From NCBI GenBank assembly GCA_015680685.1, contig MNCI01020127.1, forward strand, positions 208,762 to 272,761: 64,000 nt of DNA, read 5' to 3'. The notes below the pieces were generated by a model that saw nothing but the letters and a program-made list of their open reading frames with translations, ran no database searches and had not been told where the DNA came from. The position numbers and the translations under genes were made by a program. Origin of the DNA: Gnetum montanum. Taxonomy: Eukaryota > Streptophyta > Gnetopsida > Gnetales > Gnetaceae. Of this stretch, positions 1 through 11,850 are shown one piece after another (positions within the stretch are counted from its first letter, which is position 1; each line of letters opens with the position of its first letter).

Positions 1-110
1 GTATATGTCACCTTAGATTGTTTAGGACATGGCTGGTCTAGGTTATGTGTGTGATGCTGACTGTCTTCTGTGTTATCCTTAGGTGAGTTAATTTTGTGAG
101 AAGAAGCCAT
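1..110 (-). pseudogene. gag: Gag N-terminus of a TR-GAG element, cut by the window edge
   Basis: Reading leftward from the ATG at 110-108 the frame stays open for 36 codons to the window edge. It begins MASSHKINSPKDN. The related element at 14167 begins MSYSSHKST after the same leader, which includes a GGGTTAATC box and a GCACACC run just before the start. This is therefore the start of the Gag polyprotein of a further element copy whose 5' LTR is the 252-1243 repeat. Gag would form the particle that packages element RNA. It is too short to judge intactness, and the rest lies outside the window. Confidence 0.6.
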
Positions 111-232
111 TTTAATGGTGTGCTATTCACCGTTATTTATGTTCTTAATTAACTGATTAACCCAAGGTTTCGTTAAAGCTCACAATGATGTGAAAGATTT
201 CCTAATGTTCTAATTGGCGTAAAAACACTTAG

Positions 233-250
233 TCCCCGGCAACGGCGCCA
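233..250 (-). other. Primer-binding site, tRNA-Asp type
   Basis: On the minus strand this reads TGGCGCCGTTGCCGGGGA, which matches the complement of the plant tRNA-Asp 3' end. It sits one base from the LTR end at 252. A primer site on this side means LTR A served as the 5' LTR of an element extending left out of the window. It is the best-preserved primer site of this family here. Confidence 0.85.
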
Positions 251-251
251 A

Positions 252-1243
252 TGATGAGTGGCGAGGTACCCCTACACTCAACCATACAAAACGAGCGTAG
301 CACGCGCGATCCGGTCAAACTCCGCAGACTAAATGCCTAAACACTGCAAGGAACACTTGGGGTTAATTAGTCGTTGTCTTCCCAGACTTACTTGTTGTTG
401 TCATGGTGTATGATTAAGTAAGTCCGAGGTATATGATTTTTCTGGTATTTTCCGATTTATCTCCTATGCTAAACGGTGAAGGGTTGAGAAACTAAAACTA
501 ACTCTAACTACAGCACTAAGTCCTAGTGTCAGCATCCGTTCCCACTTGCCGTACACACCCTGAACTGTGCAACTGTGGCTACCAAATGCTAATCGTTACT
601 GGGATTACCACATGTAACGCACGTGCTTGAAACGGTCGTACTGAGGCACCTAACTAGCCTAAGTGTGAGAAGCAGCCGATACCTTGACTAGCCGTACACA
701 TCTGTAGATGCTCGTAATCAAGTCATACTTGTCCCACATTCTAGGAGGAGAGGGTGAGAGAATCTAATCGTGATGAGTAGCCGATTCCTTGGCTAGCCGT
801 ACACATTCGTCAACGCTCGTAACCAAGTCGTACTCATGTCACGTTACTAGGAAAGTAATAAATAACATTAATTAAACCTATCCATGCACTGCAAGGTTTA
901 TCCACAAAGTTCGTCTTTATTGTTGTACACAACTTGCGTTCAGGTACAAAGCTGCTTGAATAAAGAACCGTTCACTTGGGGGACTCCTGCTGCGGGCACA
1001 TGGAAAATATTCTATCTCTGGGGTGATCAATCCGCAAGAGATTCGCTACTTTATGCCTAGGATGTTAAATGAGGGGAGTGCCGCCTCTTATTTATAGATT
1101 TGGCGGCGGACTGCGAGATCGCGTACGCGATATCGCAAGGAATGATGTGATATCGCGTACGCGATATCGTAGGGGATGCGATATTGCGGCGGACGCGATA
1201 TTGCATATGCGATATCACGGCCTGTGCAATTCGCTTCTTATCA
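252..1243 (-). repeat. LTR A (992 bp) of the TR-GAG family
   Basis: In element orientation it starts TGATAAG and ends GGTACCTCGCCACTCATCA, matching LTRs B, C and D. A TATA box (CTATAAATAAG) lies at about 1087-1097 on the minus strand. U3 holds several GATATC-type palindromes at 1112-1217. It is shared between two element units: a primer site adjoins it on the left, and the internal region of the 1244-6193 unit adjoins it on the right. The right boundary is placed by alignment to LTR D. The roughly 280 bp next to it, including the polypurine tract present in the other copy, are missing here. Confidence 0.8.
1112..1217 (-). promoter_or_regulatory. U3 palindrome cluster upstream of the LTR A TATA box
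   Basis: Repeated dyads of the form GATATCGC...GCGATATC occur here. One is a perfect 20-bp palindrome at 1149-1168 (GATATCGCGTACGCGATATC), and a near copy lies at 1115-1134. They sit directly upstream of the TATA box in element orientation. LTRs C, D and E carry fewer copies of the same dyad. They are candidate binding sites for a dimeric activator, or simply an expanded U3 repeat. Confidence 0.6.
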
Positions 1244-3042
1244 AGCATGCCATCAATCTTTTTTCTTACACAATTGTTCTAGCACTAGTCCATCCTGATT
1301 TTTTCCTCCAGGTCCAGTCCATTGCTATATGATTTCCATCTACACACACAACATAGTCACATATGAGCAAGGATAAGTAAATCACAATATAGTTGATACC
1401 TTGCTTTAGCGTAATGTCCATTGGCTGAGTTGTGATATGGTTGATACGGATTCTAGAGATATAACACTGGTGACTACCCAAGGTGTAGGGGTTAGGAAAA
1501 ATTTAAAAAATTGGACCAAGGCCCCCATGACTAAGAGCGATCCTCCAGTAGCGATAAAATGGAAAAAGATAAGGAATAAGAAAGATGGAGAAAAAGAAAC
1601 AACGACAAAGCCAATAAAATGAATGTTAGATGTGGAAATGAACAAAACAAATGTTGATTGCAGAAATGTTTAAGGGAAAGAAGTTAACTGATGCACCAAA
1701 TAGGAATGCCAATGGGTCCTCCCCAAAGTAGGGTCATGCACTTTATGCCTTGTCAGACCCACATTCAAAGAGTCTGTAGGCTCTGAAAATGTCATTTGGA
1801 AGCAAGAGTTAAAGACTTAACCCCAAGAATTTACCAAAGAGAAAACAATGTATCAACCAAAATATATACTACTGATACAACTGGCAATGAGGTGAAAGAT
1901 TGAGAAAGAATGATGGGAAGAAGAGAATGGAATGGAGTCCTAAGAGCAAGGTGGTGTATAGTCCCTTGTGTATTTATGGTTAATGTGACTAAGTAGATCT
2001 CATTCCAAATCTAGCCTCAAACAATCCACATCCAGTGACTTTGCATTAATAGACTTGGCCAATCCATCCACTTGTAGTAACAAGAATACTTTTACCAAAG
2101 AGTCACCACCATTCCAAGGAAATGAGAAAGGGAAAATTAGGAAGTGAGAAAGGGCCTTAGTTAGAGAGAACATGTTTATTTAGTTCCATAACTAGTGCTT
2201 GTAGCTCATATTATTATTGTTTCTAAGGGGTGTGCTTTGAATTCTCATAGTTTTTTTTTTGCGTGAGAACCACACCATGCAAAGACTTATTTTTATTAGC
2301 TTAGATTCTTGAAAATGGAGTAGTGTTAAAATGGTAAGGAAAACTCAAGAAGAAAACATCCAAGCACCCAAGAGAATGGCCAACACAAATGCATCAAATT
2401 CCCTTGAAGTCATACCCTTTTCGGTCCTTGAGTCCTTCTTTAGTTTGAGAAATGCCTAGTCACCAATTCGTTAATAGTTTATTTATTAAGAAAGGGACCG
2501 TATAATTCCAAGCTAAGAGAGACCATAGAAATTCATGAATGCATGGATGACGTGGACCCATTTCCTATTATATCAAAAGAACCATACTTTAGTATCAATA
2601 TTATAACTCAAAGGTAAAAACAAAACATTAGCAATTAATAGAATACAGTTCATACCACCATCAAGAGTACTTATTAGGTGATGAACCTAACAAAACAAAC
2701 AAAGACAAAAACAAGAACAAGAACAAAAATAAAAACAAGAACAAACAAGACAAAACAAAAACAAAAACAAAAAAAAACAAAACAAATAATCACACAAAGA
2801 AATGAAAAAGTATAACGACATTGCAAAAAAAAAAAGTTAAAAAATTTGTAAAACAAAAACTTAAAACGGAACTAAGGGCCTCAATTGGTTAGCAGAGGTG
2901 GCCATCTCCCCCGTGACTGAGTTGGAAGGGGGAGATCCAAAATAGTGAGTAGGGTCATCCCTTCTTAGAGGTATTATGTGCACTGACTATTCTAAATTCA
3001 TGGAAAGGTTTGGTCTATTACACATTGACTAACAATCTCTTA
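1244..3042 (-). other. Non-coding 3' half of TR-GAG copy A
   Basis: It aligns with 17390-19290 of the other TR-GAG element. It contains two CCCCCRTGAC boxes (1522-1531, 2908-2917), a conserved TCCTCCCCAAAG box (1717-1728), and an A/C-rich low-complexity tract at about 2690-2865 (a pyrimidine tract in element orientation). Part of it matches the spacer that follows integrase in the Athila-like element. I see no protein-coding signal. Confidence 0.6.
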
Positions 3043-6000
3043 TTAAGGCTCTTTTCTAACTTTTTTAGGAATTTCCAACTTCCCCCGATTGATGTTTTCT
3101 AGGTTAAGGTTTGGAAGTTGGGGATAAACTTGCTCTAGTGCATCTGTGCTTTCGATGTAGGCATAAGTTATTCCCTCAATTAATTCCATGCATGTTAGTG
3201 AGTTGCTCTCTTGATCAGCTATCATCCATTGGGTGTCTTCTTGTCGTGTGGCTGCTACATACATGCACTTTTGTAGGTTAAGGTCTTGTGCACACCGGTT
3301 GCATGTAGGCAATGCTGAACTTTGCACAACCCATGATTTCTACATGCAATCGCACCCTGTATCACTGTATGTGATGCATGGAACCTTCTTCTTCTCGATC
3401 TTTCCAAAAGTGCTCTCCTTAGATATTTCCAGGGAAAGATCACAGATTCCTAGGCGTGCATCTATAGTACTTAGCCATGCGCTTCCCATTATTATTGGAA
3501 AGTCCCCTTTATTGTTATTCACTTGTATCACTAGGAAATCAGTTGGGTATGACCAACCACACACAGTGGTAACGATGTCCTCCACCAGTCCCAAGGAAAC
3601 AGTGATGGACTGGTCAACTAGCTCTAGGTGAATATTGCTCTTCATTAATGGAGGCAGGTTCCAGGCTTTGTACATCTCTTGTGATATTAAGTTGACTCTG
3701 GAACCTGAGTCTAGAAGAGCTTTGCATGGCTCATTCCCAGCAATTTGGAGATAGATTAGAGGGCTTCTAGGATCAAAGAATTTCCTGAGAAGGTGGCCAA
3801 CCTTAATCTAGTTAGTAACGACGTGTTAACATAACCGTATGCGTTGAGCTCGGGGTTTGGTTTGAAGGGAGCTCTAAAGCCTTATTTGATGGGGAGGCGT
3901 TTAGAGGTTCAACTGCTTGTGGTTGTGAGGGCTTGGTTGGACTATTGGTTCTGAAGAAATTTCTTTTCTTCATACGGTTGTCAGAACCAATAGTGGGTTG
4001 AAGATTCACAACCCTCATGGCATTGCATTGCTATGGTTGAGTAGGGAGCTCCCCTTGCATTGCAGGGGAGGGTGGAAATGGAGCTATTGGTGTGAGAGTT
4101 GCAGATGGATTTGAAGGATGGTATGTTTGTGGGTTATCTCCCCTAGGAGAAGGAGTTCTATAATACTCATGAGCTTGGTAGTGATGTTGTGGTGTAATGT
4201 AACTAACAAAGTCACATGGAGATATTAGATGTTGCACATAGTAGCCATATGGGTCTGGTTTCTGGTAGGGGTATTGTTGCCTTGGTGGTGGCATCCCCCA
4301 TGACTATGGGTATTTCCATTGTTAATGTTGCTTAACGGGTTGTGGTGGAGTTCCACTTGGATAATATGTTGAAGGTTGGTGGAACCACCTTGGGGATAAG
4401 GTAACCATCGGGGTGCTTGTCATTTATTAAGTCGTGGGTTGAGTGCATACACCCCAGACTCTTGTAGATGTGAGATCATTGGGTAACATCCCTTAGGATG
4501 GTTGTATTGGCATATCTTGCATCCACCATCATTATCCGTGTCTGAATCCACAACCTCTTCTGTGATGGCCATTTTGCCCTTACCCTTGTTACGTGCATTA
4601 TTCACTTTTCTCTTTTTCTTTTTATCATGGTCACTACCTCACTCCATAGACTCCTCTACAATTTTGAGAACAATTTCAAACCTACTATCTAGGGAGTTTC
4701 ACATTTGGTCTACGTTTGTTGATACTTCTGTTGTTAACTTTTCGAGTGGCAAATTTTTCCTATTCACCATCTCTTCGAGTGGTGACTCTTCTTCCTCCTC
4801 ACAAAATCTCACTCCCCTTTTTTAGAGGGAAGGATCTTGGTTGTACTCTTCTGCACTTTCTCTTTTTCATAGCTCACCTTCTTCTTTGGCTACTTGCTCT
4901 AGCAATCTATGAATTTGATGAGACCTAAGCTCTAATAATCTCCCTTGGGCATATGTCCCAAGGGTTCTCCTTATTTCATGCCTAAGTCCATCCATGAAAT
5001 GATGTAGTTGATCCCACTATGAATAACCATGTCCAGGAAAACGATGTAACAGTGCATAATAGTGGCCCATGGTAGCGTCCAAGGGTTCATGATTTCCTTG
5101 CTTCCATCCTTGGATTTGCTTTCACAGGTTAGACACTTGGAAGTATGTTTGGTACTTATCATTAAACAATTCTAACATTGTACTCCACCTCCGAATGGAT
5201 TCTAGTTCTCAGAACCAGTACCAACTTTTAGCTTCTTTCACTAGTGTCCTTGGGAACAACTTCAGTTTTTGCCATTCATTCTCTATGTTTTGCAAGGCAC
5301 ATGCATCGTGGAATGCTTATAAATGATTTTGAGGATCAATGTTGTATACTCTTCAAATCGTGGGATGTTGTTCATGTCTAACCTCTTGATACTACTATCC
5401 TTTTGGTGCCTTATTGGAACTCTTNATGATGAAGTTGAAGAAGGAGAACCATCACCATGATGATGTTTTCTACCTTCTCTTCAGTGGTCTCAGCCCCGAT
5501 CGTGATCACGATCAGAACGTCCAACCGTATCGTGTTTTTGTGTTCCCTCGTTGAACACTTCATGTTTGTGGGTATCAGAACNTTTGATACATCACCTCTT
5601 GAACATTGTTAGGAGGAGGAACATTATTTTGTGGGGAGCTTGTTGAAGCAGGTTCACCATCCTCAATTTCGCTCAAGTTGTGTAGAGCATTATGGGACCA
5701 TTTATCCTTCAAGGATGTATGGTATCTCTTTTGTTGCAAGTCCCTTTGGCATTGCACTTCTATGGGATGATAGTCCCTTGTGTCATGATTGCATGCAACG
5801 TATTATGGATATAAAAGTGACATGTCTATTCCTGTGAGAGCATGAAGGAGCATGTTGGGGACTGATCGGTCTGGAGGCAACACTATATTACCCTCCAAGT
5901 CTCTCCAATGCAGTTGCTCATCTTGTTGGAGAATAAAGGTGAAATTAGGTACATACTCATCAGAATGAGTATATACCACATGGAACTGTTGAGGAACTGA

Positions 6001-6050
6001 CGGATCTTGGTTATGAGTATTATGTTGCTCTTATGCGAAGAAGAAGATAT
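3043..6050 (-). pseudogene. gag-pro: Gag-protease polyprotein remnant, TR-GAG copy A
   Basis: The start codon seen in the sister copy is ATA here (6050-6048). N-terminal Gag reads through TSSSSHK and TFIL.QDEQLHWRDLEG. A central Gag region follows, then a zinc-knuckle-like stretch (CKICQYNHPKGC, about 4480-4535) and a Pro/Tyr-rich segment (4031-4294). The aspartic protease is at about 3340-3725 with active site LLDSGS and a PIIMGSAW flap partner. The frame continues past protease to 3043, ending KKVRKEP, further than the sister copy keeps. Many stops and frameshifts and two Ns (5425, 5582) interrupt it. The family role is particle assembly and polyprotein processing. Confidence 0.75.
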
Positions 6051-6175
6051 CTTGTCTTGTTCAGTGTGCAATGTGTTGTTGTCTTGTCCTTCTTTGATTA
6101 ACCCTAAGGGTTCATTCTAGCATTCCAATGATATGAATGATTTCCTATGTTCTATGCAGCACACAAAAAACTAAG

Positions 6176-6193
6176 TCCCTGGCAACAGGGCCA
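6176..6193 (-). other. Primer-binding site next to LTR B
   Basis: Three changes separate it from the better-preserved site at 233-250. It lies one base from the LTR end at 6195, so LTR B is the 5' LTR of the 1244-6193 internal region. Confidence 0.8.
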
Positions 6194-6194
6194 A

Positions 6195-6962
6195 TGATGA
6201 GTGGTGAGGTACCCCTACACTCAACCATACGAATACGAGCGTTTCACACATGATCCGGTCGAACTGCAAGGACTAAGTGCTTATGCGCCTTAATGGAACA
6301 CTTAGGGTTAATCAATCATTGTCTTCCCAAACTTACTTGTATTGTCACGGTTGTATGGTGAAGTAAGATTGAGGTATATGATTGTTATAGATTTTACCTT
6401 TTTTTATGTCTTCTACTAATAAAGGAGAGGGAGAGAAAACTAAGTGGCTAATCTATCTTAACTATTCATTAACTAGTTTCTAGTTATTCCTAACACCAGT
6501 ATCCATTCCCACTTTCTGTACACATCCTAAACCAGTGCAACGTTTCTGGGATTACCAAACGCTAATTGTTACTGGGTTACCAAGTGCTACATGCATGCTT
6601 GAAGCGGTTGTACTGAGTGTACTTAACTAAGAAGGTCAAAAGTTGAGAGAGATTTTAATTAACTAGGAAAGCATTAAACATTCAAAAATAATTGATTACT
6701 AATTAGCTTAATCTGTATGCTACAAGGTTTATCATAAAATTTGTCTTTATTGCCATACACAAATGTGTGCTCAGGTGCAAATTGCTCGAATAAAGATCCG
6801 TTCATTCTATGACTCCTACTGTGGGCACACAAGAATTATTCTAACTTTGAAATGACTAAACTGCAAGAATCTAGCTAAGGGTCTAAGTCTTACTACCTCA
6901 AACAAAGTGTGCCACCTCTTATTTATAGAAGATGAGGTAGGACGCAATATTGCGGCTCCTCA
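6195..6962 (-). repeat. LTR B (about 768 bp), 5' LTR of TR-GAG copy A
   Basis: The 3' end (CACTCATCA in element orientation) is clear at 6195. The start is placed at TGAGGAGCC (6962) by alignment to LTR C (TGATGAGCC). GATATT-type dyads continue to about 6990, so the true boundary may lie up to about 40 bp further right. A TATA box (CTATAAATAAG) is at about 6918-6929. The paired TTGGTAAYCC boxes and the polyadenylation-type AATAAAG are present. Confidence 0.75.
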
Positions 6963-9168
6963 GATATTAAGGCTTTGATATTGAAGCCAGATAAAATACA
7001 CTTCATTAGCTTGTTAGTTTGAATTTTTTGCTAATATGGTAGTGATTTGGGCCTTAGCTAGCTAGATCTCCTTTTCATTGATTTGCTTATACATCCCCAC
7101 CTACTTACAGAAGTGTTCCTTAAGCCTGTCATGCTACTTAACTTCATGTTGCTATACGTTGATCTTAATAGTTGACTTCTTTCTAATTATGTGTACCTCA
7201 TTCATTAAGAGGATTTTGTTTTCTCTTAATAAGAGGCTCACGTCTTGGTTAATCCACATCAGTTGCTCTCTCAACTAATGGATGCTTTCTTCTAGGATAT
7301 TCTTCTACTTCTTAATGTTGGTTAACTTGGTGTTATCTACAGTGAGCTATGTGTTTTCTTCTTTTGTTGCAATGTGTGTTTTAGCATGTGCATATGCTTA
7401 TGCTTATGCTATCAAGGCATTTCACATTGTTTTCTCCTTCTCATTCTCCATCTATTTATTCTACTCTTGTAAGTGATTATTTTGCTCTATTTTGAATTGT
7501 TCAATATGGTTAGGTGTAATGAATTGAGTAAAATCTCTACGTTCAGCCTCCAGGGTCATGAGCTCTTCCTCTAGTATGGGAATTTTAGTTTCTGGATGCT
7601 CCACCCTGGTCTCTGTCATAACCAGCTTATCCTTTGTTGCTATAAATTCTGACTTCACTATAGTGACATCACTTGGGATGTCAAAAAGTGTTGTTATCAC
7701 CTATCTAGTCTGCAGTAGTTGATCTAACACATCTTCATGATCTATAAGAGTCTTCAAGGTTCTAGCTAACATCTAAGCATATCTAGCTCTAGTTAGATTT
7801 GCTAGTGGCACAATAGGTACATTGAAGGATTCTCTAATATGATTTGTGATCACTATTGCAACTCCTACTAGATCCTGGGGCTGCATTATGACAACTGTGG
7901 CTCCTTCTTCGGTTTCAAGCACCACTTGAAACAATGCAACATTCCTAGATATTTGTCATGATCATTAGGCCTCTCCTCCTAACCATAAAGATATCTGTCC
8001 ACTAACAGGATCTACAAAAACTATGGGCTAAATGACATTGTCAATTGCTTTGTAAAGGTTGGCCTCTTCTCATGTTCCCTAGCTAATAGTTTCTACAATC
8101 TATTGTATATGACTCATTGATGGTCTATAGTCCTATAGAAACAATGGTCAAACTTGTTGTTGTTGCTACTACTGACCACTGGGATCCCCTTGCTATTGTT
8201 TTTCAGTCAATGTGGTTTTCCTAGTCCTATTTCTTCCTCCAGCTGATCTTTCTTTGGTGGTGCTAGCTTGAGCATTTCAGCATATGAGGCATTCTAAGCC
8301 TTCCTAAGGATATCATTAGTGTACCCTAGAATTCTAGCACATTTTCATAGCTTCCTAATTAGGTAAGGGAATGAAAGAGTTAGTCTCCCTGCTTTCTTTT
8401 CTATGAACTACCTTTGAATTTCCATGAAATAGAGTTGTATGAGATTGGTGTTATATTTCCCTATCATGATCACACCCTTTGGCTGCATAGGTGGATAACT
8501 TGTTGAGTATTTTGGTGGGAAATAGGTGATATGTGTCAATTTTAAAATAGATTCTCTTCTCTAGAGTTAATTCATTATATTCCTTATCTTCTTTATTATA
8601 TGCCTTTTTCAGCCACAATTTTCTAGTTTCTATGTCTGATCTTGTGGACAAATGTGCTAATCTTGCATCTTCATTGGCCACATTAGAGCTTTTGCTATTT
8701 CCTTGATCAAATAAGAAATAGAGACTTCTTCTATGTTGATAGTAGCATCTTCTACCTTGTTATGCCAAAATTGGTTAGTCTCCCCTAGATACCATTCTCT
8801 GCTGTTTGACAGGATGGGCCATAGCAGTGATGCTTGGAGTTATGTCCTTACCACCTCTAGGAAAAATTCCACAAATGGACCATAGTTGATTTCCACAATC
8901 ATTGTGATTAGGAGTGATTTCTCTGAATGGATTGGAGGTATTCTTATGACAACATGAGATGCTATCCTTGTTCTTGTGGTTCTTCTATCTTTGCTTGGGT
9001 TGATTGTCTTATAGCATGGGTATCTTGATGGATGCTGAAGGATTAGGTCTCCTACTTTACATGTTTTGCTTATGGCTCTTGTGCTTTTGTTTGGCCTCTT
9101 CCTTAGCCTTGTGGTCTTTTACTTGCTAGTTGCAAGGGTCCACCTTGTGCTCCTCTCTTAGGGGCCAT
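6963..9168 (-). pseudogene. env-like ORF of Athila type, truncated copy
   Basis: The likely start is the ATG at 9168-9166, reading MAPKRGAQGG; the other copy starts MAPKRSIVEE. The best-preserved core (8451-8681) has RIYFKIDTYHLFPTKILNK and STYAAKG. A likely coiled-coil (7461-7700, rich in Glu/Lys/Leu) follows. Spacing of LFPT, LN+, a G, then LPF..LI..L...GV in the sister copy resembles the putative plant transposon protein domain common in the post-pol ORF of Athila elements. That match is by eye. Its role is unknown. Many stops are present, and the C-terminus is lost at the TR-GAG junction. Confidence 0.6.
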
Positions 9169-11340
9169 CTGCAATCATCAAGGATTTGGAATTACTAAAG
9201 TGTTTTCATAAATTCTTAATGATTATATACCTTACTCATACCATTACTTACATTAAATTCTTAGTTCATTATGATTGCAAAGTTAGAAAATTTTCCAAAA
9301 AATAACCCCTTAAATGTTCCTTTTTTTATAACCCTTCATAGTTTTTTATTTTCTTTTTGTTTATGGCTAATAATGATTGGTATGGTTTATCAAAGGATTA
9401 TTTAAGTGTTATGAAAGGATTATTTAAGTGTTTCTAGTGTTAATGTGATTGATTTTTTGTTAAAATTTTTTAATTTTTGTCTCACACTTACCCTTATATT
9501 ACCTTTTGTGTGTTAGCAAATTTTGACTTCGATTTTTATTATATCCCACTAAGCACACCCCCATAACTAAGTTGAGAGCTTCATGATCAAGTAGGTTCAA
9601 GAATCACAAAAATCAAAGCTATGAGGGTTTGAAGTTGGTAGGTTAGAGCTCAAATCATAGAAGAAAAATGGTAAATTATCCCTAGGCTTCAATTGTGAAA
9701 ATGAAAAAATTTGGCTAAGTCTCCATCTATATATAGATTTTATAGGCTCTAATATCAGAGGGGCTTCAATATCGGAGGCCAAATATTCACAATTTTCAAT
9801 GATTTATGAAGATAAAAAATGGATCATTTGGAATGTTTGGAAGGTATAAAGCATGTTCAAAGGATCTTGGTTTATGAATGATGCATAGTTTTTGAGAATT
9901 TGGCATAGAAAGTTCATAAAGAAGGAATCTCAGGCTACAAAATTTCATGAAGTGTTGACAAGATGGATGAGAAGGGTGATGAGTTCATGTTGTTGGAATG
10001 GATAATTTGAATGATAATGGAAGTTTTGATTGATGTTTATTGGTGTTGAAGGGCTTAAGATGATGTGGTATTGCTTGGAAGGTATAAGAAACAACAATTA
10101 TACAAGTAGGTCCTCCCCAAAGCAGGCTCCAACCCTTAAAGCCCTTGTATAACTACACCTAAAAGTGTACTTAGGAAGTTAAGGAGTTGAATGTAACACA
10201 TACTTGTTAAGAAAAATACACATGTTAGTATCATTAAGTTAGGAAAATTACACTATGTTACACAAAACCACAAGTTATGTTTATACATACAATGAGATGA
10301 AAAGGACTTAGAAGGGATTGTAAAAATTAGGACATGCTACATATTACCATAGGCATAATGAATTATTGTGTTTTATTAGTGGTTAAAGTAATCATTAGCC
10401 TTTTAGTCCAAGATTCAAACCAAATCCACACCACATTTCAATGACATTGCATTGTCTTATCTCTTGGAATTACAACTATAAGACTATCATTGTTGCTAGG
10501 GGTATTGTCACTTGGTGTATTGTCCAAGGGAGGAGGTTATTCATTGCAATTATTATTATTATTATTATTATTTAGATTCATGAGAAGCCACCTTTCTTTA
10601 GGCATGGGTAACATGTCTTTCCAATGGGATCCCCAGAAATTTATTCTGTGCATGAATTTTTTTTGTGTCAACCTTACTAGAGAACTACTTTTAGGCATGG
10701 GTAGTATGTATTTCTAATGACATGGTAAGGTAGCACTTATTGTACTCTTACTCCAATTTTTTATTAGATCTACAAGGATATAATACTTCCTTAATAACAA
10801 GATAGAACTCATAGTAGTAAGCCAAGAGAATCCATAAATCCCCTTAATGTCACACCCTTTACATTCCCACTTGGTTCTTTACCTTTTTGTCTAAGCATAA
10901 TGATCACAAGTTTATTCGTAGTTTGATGATGAAAAGAATATCATTATGGCCATGGTAAGAACCTCTTATTATTGGAATGGATGGAAGAATGTTGTGGTCT
11001 TACTATTCAAATAATCAGTCCCTTATGACTTGATAACATAGGTGAATCTTCACCTTATTGGGCTACATCTTTCCTTATTTTTAATGTGTTTTATTAACAA
11101 TAAAAATGATTTACAAAATTTATGAAAACCAAGTATGAAAATGATAGTAAGAATTGGAAAAAGATGTAAAGAATGAAAAATATCAAAGAATGAAAAATCA
11201 TTAAAGAATTGAAAGATATAAAATGATATTGAAAATATAAGAAATGAAAAAGTATAAAAGAATGAGAAAATATCAAAGAATGTGAAAAATGAAAAGAATG
11301 TGAAAAGTGTAAAGAATGAAATTTTTTTTATCAAGAAATA
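9169..11340 (-). other. Spacer upstream of the env-like ORF (copy 1)
   Basis: It is non-coding and conserved with 28396-30495. It holds a TATA box with dyads (9727-9780), the TCCTCCCCAAAG box (10111-10122) and a GGGTGTGAC...AAGGGGAT stretch that also survives in the TR-GAG elements. A low-complexity (GAATGAAAAATATCAAA)n-like tract lies at 11100-11340. There is a short ATT triplet run at about 10548-10572. Confidence 0.6.
9727..9780 (-). promoter_or_regulatory. Possible internal promoter for the env-like ORF (copy 1)
   Basis: On the minus strand, dyads GATATTGAAGCC and GATATTAGAGCC are followed by TATAAAA and CTATATATAG, about 560 bp ahead of the MAPKR start. The arrangement copies that of the LTR U3 regions (GATAT dyads, then TATA). 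The sister copy has TATA plus dyads at the same distance. Promoter function is inferred. Confidence 0.4.
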
Positions 11341-11850
11341 AGAAAAGTAAAAAGAATTGTAAAAAAAAATGACATCATCTCGACTTCAAGAAGTATAATA
11401 TCATATTGTATTTGTATTTTCATTTTAAATTCATCAAGTAAAAAATGCTTTTGAATTTATGTTATTTATTTTTAATACTTATTTGATAGAATAGAACTTG
11501 ATATGACACTTCCATAAAGAATAGTAGATTGAATAGTAGCATGATAAAGTTGTTTTTGAATATCTCAAGTTAGAATAGATTCCTTCTTATATTTGTTTTT
11601 AAAGCCAATAAATATATTATACTTCTTTTAACTCTAAGTACTAAACTAATTTCATTTGTAATTGTAGAAGCATTCTAGGCTAAGATATTTGTAGGAGGAA
11701 AGTATGTCCACATGTTCATGTCTTATAGTAAAATTGTATATCTTATTATGTATGTCACAAATTAAAATTTTTATTTTTTTGGATATTAAATTTCATTCAT
11801 AAATACCAACAAAAGTCAACAAGAGTATTAAGCATTTGTTGCAATCATTC

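Larger units (their letters stand above)
252..6962 (-). mobile_element. TR-GAG non-autonomous Athila-derived retrotransposon, copy A/B
   Basis: The order in element orientation is LTR B, tRNA-Asp primer site, gag, protease, about 1.8 kb non-coding, LTR A. No RT, RNase H or integrase motif is present on either strand. The layout matches the complete element at 13259-20089, so lack of pol is the family structure and not a local accident. LTR A has its own adjacent primer site, so this unit is one link of an LTR-internal-LTR chain. The outer target duplication is not in the window. Confidence 0.8.
6963..11340 (-). mobile_element. 3' part of an autonomous Athila-like element (copy 1)
   Basis: It is collinear with 26150-30495 of the complete Athila-like element: env-like ORF, then (moving right) the upstream spacer with its TATA box, the CCTCCCCAAAG box and a GAATGAAAAATATC-rich tract. 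It is cut on the left by the TR-GAG chain and ends on the right near 11340, against LINE sequence. No pol is present, so this is a fragment. Confidence 0.7.

Noticed and set aside
2690-2865. A/C-rich tract as a possible coding or satellite repeat
   Set aside because: It is a low-complexity expansion of a pyrimidine tract (element strand) also present at 17440-17560 in the other TR-GAG copy.
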